The position numbers and the translations under genes are program-made. A stretch of DNA of 64,000 nt from Pseudomicrostroma phylloplanum. Its lineage: Eukaryota > Basidiomycota > Exobasidiomycetes > Microstromatales. Location of the stretch: the NCBI GenBank assembly GCA_039545275.1, contig BCHS01000003.1, positions 1 through 64,000 on the forward strand, written 5' to 3'. Positions 50,303-61,532 of the stretch are shown piece after piece; within the stretch, counting starts at the first letter, position 1; every line of letters begins with the position of its first letter. The notes beneath the pieces are model-generated. The model saw only the letters and a program-made list of their open reading frames with translations. It was not told the origin of the DNA and did no database searches.

Positions 50303-53300
50303 CTACACCTTGACCAGCCTGAGCTTGAGAACAACATCGTTAATCTCCGTCTCTTCCTCCAGCTCCGCCTTTCTCTCATCTACCTCAACCTCCTCCTTGG
50401 GTCTCCTCCTGAGACTCTTCTCCAGGTAGTCGCCATACTCGGTCCAAGCGCTCCTCAGCGCCTCGACGTTCTCACCCGTACCAGCAGCATCGCTCTTGGA
50501 CGTGTCGAAGCTGTACAGGGCGTCGACGGCGTCGGTGGCGACGAAGCCTGCACGCTTCCTAGCGCGGTTGATGCGGTTGACCAGCTCTCGTGCGAGTCCC
50601 TCGGCTTGGAGATTCGGTCGCACCAGGGTGTCCAGGAGGATAATGGCCTTGCCGTCCGTGTTTGACTGCCATGTGACGCCCTCGTCACTCGCGCGGTGCT
50701 TCGTGGCAGCCTCGATGTCCACATCCCGCACCACCCTCAGGTCACCCTCGCCCAGCTCGATGCCCTCGATGACAATTTTGCCCGTCTCGAGGTACTGCTT
50801 TGCCTCTGCGCTCGAAACCTTCTCCAGACCCTTCTTGACTTTACCCAGGTCCTTGCGCAACTTCTTGCCTAGAACGGGCCAGTCGGCCAACAGGGCGTAC
50901 CTCACACCGCAGGCCGCCTCGTCTTGGCTCAAGGTCAGGTCTCGCACGTTGAGCTCCTCGGTAATGTAAGAAGACAGGGCGTTGACGTCGTCCAGGTACT
51001 GGCGGTCAGAGTGGAAGACGACGAGCTCCTTCAGTGGCACTCGGATGGGCAGAGTGTTCTTCTCGCGCACATTCCGGGTGAGCTCAATGATCGTCTGCAG
51101 AGCGGCAAACTGACGCTGGATGACGGGATCCAGGTACTCCTGCTTGACCTCGGGGAAGGGCAGGAAGTGGATCGACCGAGTGTCCTGCTTCGCCTCGGCG
51201 TTAGGTGGGATGAACGTCTGCAGACCTTGGTAGAGATTCTCAGTAATGAAGGGCGTGAAGGAAGACATGGTCCTGCAGAGCGTGTAGAGAGCCTCGAACA
51301 GGGAGTTGAGGGCCGAGAGCGTGTCCTCGACACCTCCCTCTCCCTTCAGCCTCTTGCGGTTGAAGCGAATGTACCAATTGGTCAACTCATCGACCAAGCC
51401 CGTCAGTCGAGGCGTGACAGTGTAAAGTCGGTAAGCGTCCATCTCCTGCCTGACGAATTCGATGAGCCCCTGGCATCGGGCGAGGATCCAGCGATCCATC
51501 ACATTCTCGCTCTTCTTGGCATGCTCTTGGTAGACAAACTTGACGCCCTGGTCCTTCTCGAGCATCTGCACCGAGCCGAGGAAGAAGCGGAAGGAGTTCA
51601 ACCATGGGATGAACACTTGAGCAAGCGTCTCCTTGACTCCTTCCTCCTTGAACCTCAGAGTCTCTGCCCGCACGACGGGGGAGTTGACCAGGTAGAGCCT
51701 GACTGCATCGGCTCCGTACTTGTCGAAGACGAGTGTCGGGTCTGGGTAGTTTTTCAAACTCTTGGACATCTTCTTGCCGTCGGCGGCCAAGATGAGTCCA
51801 GAGACGATCAAGTTCTTCCAGGGAGCCGTGTCGAACAGGTGAGTGGCGAGGATGAGCAGAGTGTAGAACCACCCTCGGGTCTGATCGATACCTTCCGAGA
51901 CAAAGTCGGCAGGGAACGAGGCCTCAAAGTGCTCCTTGTTCTCAAAGGGGTAGTGAGCCTGAGCGTAGGGCATCGATCCTGACTCGAACCAGCAGTCGAA
52001 GACCTCTTCAACACGCTTCAGCTGACCCTTGCCCTTCTTCGAGGGGATGGTGATGTGGTCGATGGACTCCCTGTGTAGGTCCGTAATCTCCTTTTCTCCA
52101 GAGAGCTCCTTGAGCTCGGCTACCGAGGACACGCAGACGACTTCCTCCCAGTCTTCGCTGACCCAGAGCGGCAGAGGAGTACCCCAGTACCTGTTGCGGC
52201 TCACATTCCAATCACGAGCATTGGCGATCCAGTTACCGAAGCGACCCTCTCCAATGGACGAAGGAACCCATCGAGTCTGCTGGTTGTTAGCCGTCAGCTT
52301 CGCAGTAACAGGCTCCACGCGGACAAAGATGGAGGGAATGGTCTTGTAGATGAGCGGTGTACCCGATCGCCAGCAGTGTGGGTACGAGTGGGTGAGGGTG
52401 CTCTGCACGATGAGTCGACCCATCTCCTTGAGCTTCTTCTGAATAGGCTTGTCGGCCTCCTTTACATGTTGTCCCTTGTACTCGGGCACTTCGTCGGTGA
52501 ATTTGCCAGACTCGTCGATGGGGCAAGGAGGGGCTTCATCTCGACCGACGATTCCATTGGCAATGGCGACACGGTGATCATCGTCACCGAAAGCTGGCGC
52601 TTGGTGGACAATACCTGTTCCAGAGTCTGAGGTGACGTAGGTGTCGTTGAGGACCCGGAACGCCTTCTCCCCGTAATCCTTGACAAAGTAGTCAAAGAGG
52701 GGCTCATACTTCCAGCCCTTGAGCTGAGATCCCTTCTTCGAGTCCAGCTGAGTCCACTTGGCCTTCTTTGGGTCTTTGTAGAAGGTTGTCAGAAGCTTCT
52801 CGTGGAGCCAGTAGAGGTTGCCGGACGCCTCATCCTTGATCTTGATGTATGTGAAGTCGGGGTGGACACACAGTCCGAGGTTGGAGGGAAGAGTCCAAGG
52901 CGTAGTGGTCCAGGCGAGAAGAGACGCTCCCGACTCTTCCGAAGGAGAGACGACTGGGAAGCTGACTGTGATGGCTGGGTCTGGAACATCCCTGTAGTCC
53001 TGACCGGCCTCGAAGTTGCTGAGGGGCGTAGTGCAGCCCGTAGAGTAGGGCATGACCCTCATACCCCGGTACACCAGGTCCTTCTTGTACAGTTGGCCAA
53101 AGACCCACCAGACGGTCTCCATGAAGGAGATGTCCATGGTCTTGTAACCACCATCAAAGTCGATCCACCTTCCCATCCTCTCTACTGTGGCCTTCCATTC
53201 CTCCGAATACCTCATCACAATAGCCCTGCATTCGGCATTGTACTTTGCGATGCCCATATCCATGACGTCCTGCTTGCCAGTGATGCCGAGCTTCTTGTCA

Positions 53301-53668
53301 ATCTCGTGCTCAACTGGCAGACCGTGGCAGTCCCAGCCGAACCTGCGGTCAACATAGTGGCCTGTGGAGTGTGCGTGGCGGGTGACCACATCCTTGATGG
53401 TACCGGCGAGGAGGTGTCCGTAGTGAGGCAGACCGGTAGCGAAAGGTGGTCCATCGTAGAATGAAAAGGGCTTGCGCTTCTCATCTCTCGACTGCTTCAG
53501 TGAAGTCTTGAAGGCGTCGGTGTCACGCCAGTATTGGAGGACCTTCTTCTCTTCTTCGGGAAAGGAGAAGTGAGCAGTGAGGTTGTGTGATGGGAAGCTG
53601 GCGCTGGCGCTGGGTGCGGCAGCGTCGGTGGCCCCGGTGACTGTTCCGTCGCTGTTCGTCGTCGCCAT
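50303..53668 (-). CDS. ILS1: Cytosolic isoleucyl-tRNA synthetase
   Basis: A class I aminoacyl-tRNA synthetase charging tRNA-Ile in the cytosol. The single exon encodes 1121 residues (yeast Ils1 is 1072). The HIGH-type motif is PPFATGLPHYGHLLAG near residue 78. The editing CP1 domain includes TTPWTLPSNLGLCV and the acidic loop DDDHRVAIANG. KMSKS is at about residue 635 (GKKMSKSLKNYPDP). The anticodon-binding domain (MDRWILARCQGLIEFVR, ELTNWYIRFNRKRLKG) and a eukaryote-type C-terminal extension follow. No mitochondrial presequence is visible. It has no introns in a window where most genes have several. Confidence 0.97.
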   Translation of the reverse strand: MATTNSDGTVTGATDAAAPSASASFPSHNLTAHFSFPEEEKKVLQYWRDTDAFKTSLKQSRDEKRKPFSFYDGPPFATGLPHYGHLLAGTIKDVVTRHAHSTGHYVDRRFGWDCHGLPVEHEIDKKLGITGKQDVMDMGIAKYNAECRAIVMRYSEEWKATVERMGRWIDFDGGYKTMDISFMETVWWVFGQLYKKDLVYRGMRVMPYSTGCTTPLSNFEAGQDYRDVPDPAITVSFPVVSPSEESGASLLAWTTTPWTLPSNLGLCVHPDFTYIKIKDEASGNLYWLHEKLLTTFYKDPKKAKWTQLDSKKGSQLKGWKYEPLFDYFVKDYGEKAFRVLNDTYVTSDSGTGIVHQAPAFGDDDHRVAIANGIVGRDEAPPCPIDESGKFTDEVPEYKGQHVKEADKPIQKKLKEMGRLIVQSTLTHSYPHCWRSGTPLIYKTIPSIFVRVEPVTAKLTANNQQTRWVPSSIGEGRFGNWIANARDWNVSRNRYWGTPLPLWVSEDWEEVVCVSSVAELKELSGEKEITDLHRESIDHITIPSKKGKGQLKRVEEVFDCWFESGSMPYAQAHYPFENKEHFEASFPADFVSEGIDQTRGWFYTLLILATHLFDTAPWKNLIVSGLILAADGKKMSKSLKNYPDPTLVFDKYGADAVRLYLVNSPVVRAETLRFKEEGVKETLAQVFIPWLNSFRFFLGSVQMLEKDQGVKFVYQEHAKKSENVMDRWILARCQGLIEFVRQEMDAYRLYTVTPRLTGLVDELTNWYIRFNRKRLKGEGGVEDTLSALNSLFEALYTLCRTMSSFTPFITENLYQGLQTFIPPNAEAKQDTRSIHFLPFPEVKQEYLDPVIQRQFAALQTIIELTRNVREKNTLPIRVPLKELVVFHSDRQYLDDVNALSSYITEELNVRDLTLSQDEAACGVRYALLADWPVLGKKLRKDLGKVKKGLEKVSSAEAKQYLETGKIVIEGIELGEGDLRVVRDVDIEAATKHRASDEGVTWQSNTDGKAIILLDTLVRPNLQAEGLARELVNRINRARKRAGFVATDAVDALYSFDTSKSDAAGTGENVEALRSAWTEYGDYLEKSLRRRPKEEVEVDERKAELEEETEINDVVLKLRLVKV

Positions 53669-53946
53669 GATGAGACGATGAGCAGCAGCTGAGCAGTATG
53701 ATATGAGGCGAAGGTGATGGCAATGTGATGGCTCAAACAGGAAGACGAGAAGAACAGGAGTCGCTCACTGCACAGACGGCGTCCGAGTCAAAAAAGACTC
53801 GGAGCGGAGCCGATGGCCCGATCCACTGCTCCTTCCGCTCCGTAGGCTAGGCGGGAAGCTCAGACTTCGGTACTAACCCTTTCATTGCTTCCTCTCCAAC
53901 AACCCGAACCTCAACTGTAGATTGTCCCCGTCAGCATCGTGCCGCC
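53669..53946. promoter_or_regulatory. Divergent promoter, ILS1 / DUF1168 protein
   Basis: 278 bases between divergent starts. A GAGTC..GACTC palindrome-like stretch lies at about 53788-53803 (GAGTCAAAAAAGACTC). TGACTC/GAGTCA is the core of Gcn4/CpcA sites, as on many aminoacyl-tRNA synthetase genes, and GAGTCA is present at 53788-53793. That this controls ILS1 is an inference. Confidence 0.5.
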
Positions 53947-54725
53947 ATGTCTTCTCAAGCGGGTCCGTCATCCTCATCGCCTCCGCCGCCCCCGGCCGTG
54001 CAAAAGTCCAAGCACAAGCTCACGCCGGCAGAGCAGCAAGCTCTAGCGCTCGAGAAGCTCCTTGCCAATCCAGACCGGGAGATCAGACTGCCTTCGGGCC
54101 CCAAGGAGAAGACGCTGAGGGCGCCGAGGGAGATGATGAAGAACGTCTCTGGATCTAGCGCAGGAGCTGGTAGTGGAGAGTTCCATGTGTATAAGCACGC
54201 CAGAAGGAGGGAGTACGAGAGGATCAAGCTGCTGGAGGAGAAGGCTGCAAAGGTGAGTAGTGACGTCCAGCAGGCAGATGCAGCAGACAAGCAGATGTAT
54301 GGACGTAGATGCTCTACTGGAATCTGTAGAGCTTGACGCTAATTCATCTTCTTTTGATGACCTTCCACGCCATCCCCACCGCCCCGTAGGAGAAGTCGTC
54401 TTCAGCCTTCCTCATCTCTCAAGCTCAACAAGCAGCCAACGACGAGGCCAAGACGAACAAGAACCGGGCAAAGCGCGACAAGAAGAAACTGGCTCGGGAG
54501 AAGGCCAAGTTGCAGTCGGCAGAGGCCCATGGCAAAGATTCAGGAGCTGCTGGCGGGACCGATGCGAAGCGGAAGCGGGGGGAAGAGCAGGGTGGGGCTG
54601 GCAAGGATGGGGGAGAAGAGAAGAAGCTGAAAGCAGCTCCCGGTGCTGAAGGCTTCACATTCCGCCCTAGAGAAGAAGAAGAAAGCGAAGGCGAGGAGGA
54701 AGAGGAGGAGAAGGAGGCAAGCTGA
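53947..54725 (+). CDS. PRKRIP1-like (DUF1168) nuclear protein
   Basis: Homologous to PRKR-interacting protein 1, a spliceosome-associated protein. Exons 53947-54252 and 54390-54725 give 213 residues. The family core is LTPAEQQALALEKLLANPDRE, IRLPSGPKEKTLRAPREMM and SGEFHVYKHARRREYERIKLL, continuing into a highly charged helix (NKNRAKRDKKKLAREKAK). The tail is acidic (EEEESEGEEEEEEKEAS). It should be nuclear. It shares a short promoter with ILS1. Confidence 0.88.
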
Positions 54726-55093
54726 ATTGGATAGAGTCTGTAAGCCCAAGTACAGCAGAGTTGCAACATGTCCATCCAAACACGGCCATGTCCACCTTGA
54801 GGAGTTTCTCCTATCTCTGCTACATCTACTCGTTATACCCACTTTGGTCTCATTCTGTCTGTCTGTGACCCATCCTTGCCTGCCTGCTTTCGTACAACCT
54901 TCTCCCTCGCCCTGGCTGCGATGCGGAAGCGTGTGTGAGCGTGTGCGGATCCTGCGCCCCGTGCGCCGCTGGAAGGAGTGACCGGCGGTTGGACTCGAGG
55001 TTGCTGCTCCTTCTCCTCCTGACTGTTACGTGTCAATTCTCATACCTTCGCCGCAACACTCACGTTCTAGGATTGGGTAGGCCTTTGTGAGTC
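54726..55093. promoter_or_regulatory. UGGT upstream region
   Basis: 368 bases between same-strand genes. Nothing specific recognised. Confidence 0.4.
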
Positions 55094-58000
55094 ATGCTGT
55101 ATCACTTGCGGCGCTCAGTAGCGGCGCTGGCCCTGTCACTGGCGCTTCTAGCAACCGCCGCCTTTGCAGCATCTCCGGCCTCCAGCTCCTCCTCCTCCTC
55201 CTCCCCGCCGGTGAACATTCGCCTCCGAGCGCCGTGGCAGTCTCCGCCTCTATTGCTAGAGATCCTTGAAGCAGTCCATACAGAAGACGCTGCTGCTTTC
55301 CAGCCCTTCCTCATCGAACTCACGACAAATGGAGCATACCACGCTGCACTCGCTGGCGGCTCTGCCAAGGGTGTCTACGAGGCAGCACAGAGCGCCCTGG
55401 ACTCTTTAGGCCTCTTGAAGGACGAGGGGGCTCGGCACAATTGGCAGATGAGCTTAGCGCTCCATTCTGAGTCTGCAAAGGTCGCAGCGTTCTTCCAGCT
55501 AGCCGAGACGTCTGGCGCGGAAGACAGATGGGCGAGTAGAGTGGGGGTAAACGGGGATGAGATGAGGAACAAGTGCGGCAGCTGGGTAGACTGGTATGGC
55601 GATGTCGTCTGCACAGCTGAAGAGCTGGAGACGTCACTGAAGAGCTCTACCAGCCAGAACAAGGATCGGAAGGTGGCTACCTATCCGTTCGATCATTTGG
55701 TACAGTCAGAGGAAGCTGCTGCGAATATACCCACCGCTGTCCTCTACGGTAATCCCACCAGCAGCAACTTTGCTCAGCTCCATTGGATCCTCAGAGACGC
55801 GGTGGCCGGACAAACACCTTTCCGATACGTCATTCGCTGGAAGCCAACTCATCTTGCTGACGGTCAAGCAGCTCAAGCGCTGACAAGTGGGTATCTCGCC
55901 GGCTACGGTGGGGCACTCGACCTCAAAAAGGTAGACTACCTGGTCATAGACGACAGAAAGCTCAAGCATGCCAGCGGTGCGCCTTCGTTGGGAGGCGCAG
56001 CCCGGGATGCGAGCAGTCAAAAGCAATTGGAAAGCCGTGATTGGCTCCAAAGGCAGCTACTGGTGAATACCAGCCGGATAGCGAACACGTCGGCCTTGTC
56101 TGCCGAAGAGCTCGACTTTTTGGGCCTGCAGGCGGCTCAAGTGGTCCTGGCTTCATCAGATCCGCTCAGGGCCCTCGAGCAGCTCACCCACGACTTTCCT
56201 CTACACGCGCAAGATCTTGCGAGGGGAGGCGTCGCACTATCGCAGGATCTGGAAGCAGAGCTAGATTATTTGACATCGAGGGTCTTTCGTCCCGGCGCAA
56301 GCGACTTCTGGGTGAACGGTCGGCCCATCACCGAGAGCGAGGTACCTCCTCACAGCCTCGTCAAACTACTGCGATCAGAAAGAGAGCTTGTGGACTCACT
56401 GATGTCTGGACCCCTCCGTCTGACTCCCGACGAGGCTGTGACAATTCTGTCTAATCAGACGACTGGCAAGGCTCAAGGACCTGGAGCTGAGCGCAAGAGC
56501 TCCTTTGACTCCAGCGACCGTATCGAGCGTCGCGAGCTACTGAAGCGGGCCAAAGCTGGCGGTGACCCAGATATCCAGACGATTGACGATATCCGCGATG
56601 GTCCAATCACGTGGTGGAACGACGTTGAGAAAGACGGAGAGTTCCGCCCCTACTCCCCTTCGCTGAGGACTTTGCTCAGGCAGGTCATGCCGGGACAATT
56701 CCCACAGATCCGGAGGAACGTATTCAACGTCATCTGGGTCTTTGACTTGAGGAGCCAGAAGGCTAACCGCTTCTTGACGGAGCATCTGTGCCCTTTGATC
56801 GGATCGGCTCGTATCCCGTTGCACTGGGGCTTCGTGCCCGGAGGACTGGAGGAAGGACCCGAAAGTGATGGTAAGTCCCTGACAATGCGGCACAGAGCAG
56901 ACTAATGACACCAGATCGTACTGATTCTGCATGACTCTCAACAGCGACACGCATCGCCCGACTGTACTGGCATCTCTTTGAGCGCTTCGGCGTCAAAGGT
57001 GCCTGCCGGTACTTTGAACTCCTGGCTGGACCTCCAAAACCGCCAAAGAAGGGACAGAATCCGTACGAAGAGGAGGACCGCGAAGAAGAGGAGCCAGACG
57101 TCTTCGTGACTATCGCTCAGGCGAGGGCAGCATTCACGCAAGTCATCAACAAGATCAACCCTCAGTCTCTCAAAGGACCTACGGAGATCAGTAGCACCCC
57201 TGATCCTCGCGAGCAGCCCGTCAGGGAGTACGTACAGCGGCTAAGGCTCACAATGGCAGAAGATCGTGACGGCCACATGTTCTTCAATGGGCAGTACTAT
57301 CCCTTCATCGGACCCAACGTCTTCCAGCTCATCATGCAGTTGGTGTCCATCACAACTCAATCGCTGCAAAGAGCGATTTACATGGGCGAGATACCGGAAA
57401 CTGTTGATCTGGCAAACTACTTCTACGATCAGCCTGGCGTGTTCAGAGGGCGGAGTGACCTCGTCTTCCCACCTGTTGACGATCAGGGCGACCCTGTAGG
57501 ACCAAAGGCGAAGGCAGTCGATCTGGGCAAGGCGAGGAGATCGTTGAGGGACTCGGCTCGTCTGCCTTTGCAGACCTTCCTCACTCCGGAAGGTGACGCC
57601 AGGATCAATGCGACCGTGTGGATCGTTGCAGACCTGGACGCTCCTCCTACACAGCAAGTAGTACAAGACGCTCTTTCGATCCTGAGGACCGACAAATCTT
57701 TCCGGCTCGGTTTTGTCCACGTGCCTTCCGCCGATGGCCAAGATGCTGCTGTATCCGGCCTTTGCCTCTCATCTTTTGTCGGTCAGGCCATCAAGGCACA
57801 AGTGCTGGACAAGATGACTGCTGTCGAATTTGCCGATGTAGTCAAAGAGCTGGCATCATCAGATTCCAATCTCGATCGGGCTGGAAGGATTTACAATGAC
57901 GTCGACGGTGCTACTGCTGCGTCGTCAAGCCAGCAAGAAGGTAGCAACCATGCTGCGTCGTCTGCCATGAAAAATATCACAGCTCGCGGCTGGAACCTGG

Positions 58001-60189
58001 CAAGCTCGAAGGAGGCTGACGACTTCTGGAAAGAGAGCGGGCCCGCAGTAGCTCGCGCTTTCGGTGTTGCGCCCGGCGAAGCAGCTCTGGTTGTCAATGG
58101 TCGTGTTCTCTCCGGAGTAGACCTTATAGCCGTCAAGAAGACGGACTTGGAGGCTTTGCTGCAGAATGAACGATTCAAGAGGATCGAGCCGGTGCTTGAT
58201 AGTCTGCCGGCAAGCGCTCTCGAGAGGTTGAACTCACTGCAAGCAGACGAAGCTGCCACTGCGATCGCAGATATCGCATCAGTGCTAAGCCTCTACTATT
58301 ACCTCGACGAATCCAAGCGCAACATGTTTGTTCCTCCTGTCATCATGAGGGTCAACAGCTTCGAGGGTATCCCGGCAAATTACTCGTCTTTCGAAGTCGG
58401 AAACAGGTCCACCGCCCGCCTTCGCTTTCAAGCAATCGTCAATCCTCTGGCCGAAAGGACCCAGCGTTGGGCATCGATCTTCCGTCTTCTTAGCAGCCTG
58501 CCTGACGTGCACCTCGAAGTGATCCTGAATCCGCAGCATACTTCGAGTGAGATGCCTTTGAAGCGATTCTACCGCTTCAGCGCGCCGAGCGCTCTCACCT
58601 TCGATGACGCTGGTCAAGAGATAGCTCCTACGCTTTCCTTCAACGACCTACCCCAAGATGCGGTTCTGACCATGGGGCTCGAAGCTCCTCCAGCGTGGCT
58701 GACAATGGCATCAGAGGCAGTGTATGATCTCGACAACATCTTGCTGCGAGATGTGCCCGAGGACGGCCGAGAAGCAGGCGTCCTGGCAGTGTACGACTTG
58801 AAGCAAATTCTCATCGAGGGCCACGCTCGTGAAGCTCTGACGAACAGCATTCCTGCCGGTCTTCAGCTTCTCCTTAAGACTCCTGATGGATCGCAAACGC
58901 TCGACACTATCGTGACGGCCAACCTTGCCTACTTCCAATTCCGCGCAAGACCCGGTCTATACAGTCTGAGCATCAGGCCAGGCAAGGGTGACGAGCTGTA
59001 CGAGATGAAGAGTGTCGGCAACTTGGGCTGGGACAGTCCTGACGTGGAGGTCACTGGCGATTCGATTACACTGGACACCCTGCAGGGCTTGACGATCTAC
59101 CCTACCGTGAGGAAGCGGCCAGGCAAAGAGAAGGAGCACCTGATCGAGCCAATTGCCGGAGCTGCAGATCTGAAAAAGGGAGTCAAGCCTCTCACGGCGG
59201 CCAAGTCGATCTTCAATAGCCTGAAGAAAGCTGCCATTGCAGTCACTACTCCCGAGCCCAAGAAGAGCAATCAAGCGGAGCTGAACATCTTCACTGTTGC
59301 TTCTGGTCACCTCTACGAGCGCATGACATACATCATGATCCTCTCTGTGCTCCGCCACACCAAGTCCACTACGAAGTTCTGGTTCATCGAAAACTTCCTC
59401 TCGCCCTCTTTCAAAGAGTTCATCCCGCACCTGGCAAAGGAGTATGGCTTCCAGTATGAAATGGTGACGTATGCCTGGCCACACTGGTTGCGCGCACAGC
59501 GCGAGAAGCAGCGCACGATTTGGGGCTACAAGATCCTTTTCCTCGACGTCCTCTTCCCTCTGGATCTGGACAAGGTCATCTTTGTAGACTCGGACCAAGT
59601 GGTCCGCACTGACCTGAAGGAGCTGACGGAGATCGATCTACAGGGCTCTCCGTACGGGTTCCCACCCATGGGGGATGACTCGCACGACATGGAAGGGTAC
59701 CGCTTCTGGAAGACGGGCTACTGGAAGGGCTTCCTCCGGGGCAGACCCTACCACATCTCTGCCCTCTACGTAGTGGACCTGAAGCGCTTCCGCTCCATCA
59801 CTGCAGGCGACGTGCTGCGAGAGCAGTATCACGCCCTCTCTGCTGATCCGCACTCCCTGAGCAACTTGGACCAGGACCTCCCACAGGTGCTGATGGACCA
59901 TATCCCCATTCACACCCTGGACCAGGAGTGGCTTTGGTGCGAGACGTGGTGCTCGACGGACTGGCTGCACAAGGCCAAGACGATCGATCTGTGCTCCAAT
60001 CCCAAGACGCACGAGGCGAAGCTGGATAGGGCTAGGAGGCAGATTCCTGAGTGGACGGAACTGGACGAGGAGGTGCAGAGGTTGGCGAGAAGGGTCGGGG
60101 GTGAGAAGGAAGGTGGTGGAGTGGTCATCGTCGAGGAGAAGGACAAGGAAGAGAAGAAGGCGGCAGGTCACCCGCATGACGAATTGTAG
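55094..60189 (+). CDS. UDP-glucose:glycoprotein glucosyltransferase (ER folding sensor)
   Basis: An ER-lumen enzyme that re-glucosylates misfolded N-glycoproteins so calnexin can rebind them. Exons 55094-56870 and 56945-60189 give 1673 residues, normal for UGGT. A signal peptide is visible (ALALSLALLATAAFA). Residues 40-1360 hold the thioredoxin-like and beta domains, with NNFNAP-like starts such as RAPWQSPPLLLEILEAV and TWWNDVEKDGEF. The GT24 catalytic domain starts at about 1372 (LNIFTVASGHLYERMTYIMI), with the metal-binding Asp1474-Ser-Asp1476-Gln, GYKILFLDVLFPLDLDKVIF and LSNLDQDLPQ. The protein ends in HPHDEL, a canonical ER-retrieval signal. Budding yeast has only a diverged relative (Kre5), so this looks like the active glycoprotein quality-control form. 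Confidence 0.97.
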
Positions 60190-60275
60190 CCCTACTCCTC
60201 GTCTTCTGATGTATGCGCGAACCTCGATTGGTATGATGTCACGAATGGTATGTCTATTGACCCGACCCCTACAAG
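60190..60275. other. Very short convergent gap (86 bases)
   Basis: UGGT and the voltage-sensor gene end only 86 bases apart, so their 3' UTRs very probably overlap as antisense transcripts. Confidence 0.5.
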
Positions 60276-61276
60276 CTACAGCTCATCATCGTCCTCATCG
60301 TCATGCTGCATCAGCCCCTGGTGTTCCGGTCCCCTCTTTTTCCCACCTCGCCCCGCAGTCCAATCGCCTCCGTCCCTCATCCGACTTCGTGTGGCCTCTG
60401 CATCGTCCTCCAGATCAATGTCCAGCGAGAAGTCGTTGCCCGGTCTCGAGCCGCTGCCGCCCAGACCGAGTCCTCCGCCGGCACCGGCTCCGCCTCTCCT
60501 GCCTACGCTGGCTGGGTCGAGGTCGATCCTCGAAGGCCGGGACAGTGCATTCTTGCCACTGCGCCGCACCACTGCCAGCAACCTTACGAGCTGCATCCCA
60601 TTTCTAAAGATCAAGAGGAACGAATCGAGGAGCTCCTCCCCCTTGCCTTGCCTGCCGCCTCGACCTTCCTTCGAGGAGCCGCGGTTGTAGGGAGAGCAGT
60701 CGTGGGAGAAGAAGATGATGAGGAGGGTGAGGGTGCAGAGGAAGACGAGGAAGAGGTCGAGGATATTGAAGGTGGAGTGCCAGAATTGCTGCGAGGGAAG
60801 GTAGACGCGGGGAGAGAGGGAGGTGTGAGACGGGAAAGAAGCGGGACGATGCCCTCTGTAGTGTCTGCCTGGCTACTCACTCTTCCGAATGCCACAAATC
60901 TCACTCCCACCTCCACGACCAGCACTACATTCACAAGCATCTCCACGACGTAGAACATCGTCCCCGGACAATCCGTCATCAGACTCATGACCACTGTCAG
61001 CAAGCTAGCAAAGGCCATCGAGGCATAGAGGTAGAGGTACGAAGTGGAGTGCACAAATCGATTCGCGAGTCCCTTGAGCACCTCGGACTGGGGGAGATGG
61101 TATTGCGAGCGTGTGGTGGACCAGCTTGGAAGGCCGCTGCCACCGCCAGAGGTTGAGGCATCGGTTGTTGCCGAGGAGCTGAAGGCGGACGAGTCGAAGA
61201 TCTGCCCGCGACCGATCTCCTCGCTGCGCCGTCCACCGGGATTGGCGCCGCCCAGGGGAAGAGATACATGCGCCAT
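60276..61276 (-). CDS. Four-helix voltage-sensor-like membrane protein (ion transport domain without pore)
   Basis: Exons on minus are 61276-60881 and 60788-60276, giving 302 residues. Four hydrophobic helices match S1-S4 of a voltage sensor: LYLYASMAFASLLTVVMSLM, MFYVVEMLVNVVLVVEVGVRF, TFNILDLFLVFLCTLTLLII and LLIFRNGMQLVRLLAVVRRS. The joined segment FGRQFWHSTFNILDL is the S2-S3 signature of the family, and S4 carries Arg at spaced positions (FR..LVRLL..RRS). No S5-P-S6 pore follows; the tail is Gly-rich, then acidic (DDEDDDEL). It could be an Hv1-like proton channel or a non-conducting sensor. I did not see the S1 Asp diagnostic of Hv1, so conduction is open. The acidic C-terminus is not a normal K/HDEL signal. 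Confidence 0.78.
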
Positions 61277-61532
61277 GGCTGCGGAGATGAGAGGCTAGGA
61301 GCCTTGGGCTGTGAACTCGATGGTGTTGGTGTTGGTGTTGGTGTTGGTATGGAGGAGTGAGTGAAAGGATGACGATGGAGCCAGGCGCGCATCTCTCTGC
61401 CGGCAGTGGCAGTGTGGAGACGCCCTGCAGCGGACTCCGCCAAAAGCAACACCTTGGGATGCAGGAAGCCACTTCCGCCTACTGCGATGTCTAGTCTAGT
61501 CTACCATCACCCTTGTCCGTCTACCGCAATCG
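61277..61532. promoter_or_regulatory. Divergent promoter with hexanucleotide microsatellite
   Basis: 256 bases between divergent starts. A (TGGTGT)n array, nearly five units, occupies 61321-61349, within 75 bases of the voltage-sensor gene start, so in its leader or core promoter. Confidence 0.6.
61321..61349. repeat. (TGGTGT)n microsatellite
   Basis: Nearly five perfect 6-base units. It is non-coding and near two starts; length variation could affect expression. Confidence 0.85.

Noticed and set aside
50924..51982. 352-codon open frame antisense to ILS1
   Set aside because: Mirror of the codon pattern of the real synthetase gene; hydrophilic nonsense composition.
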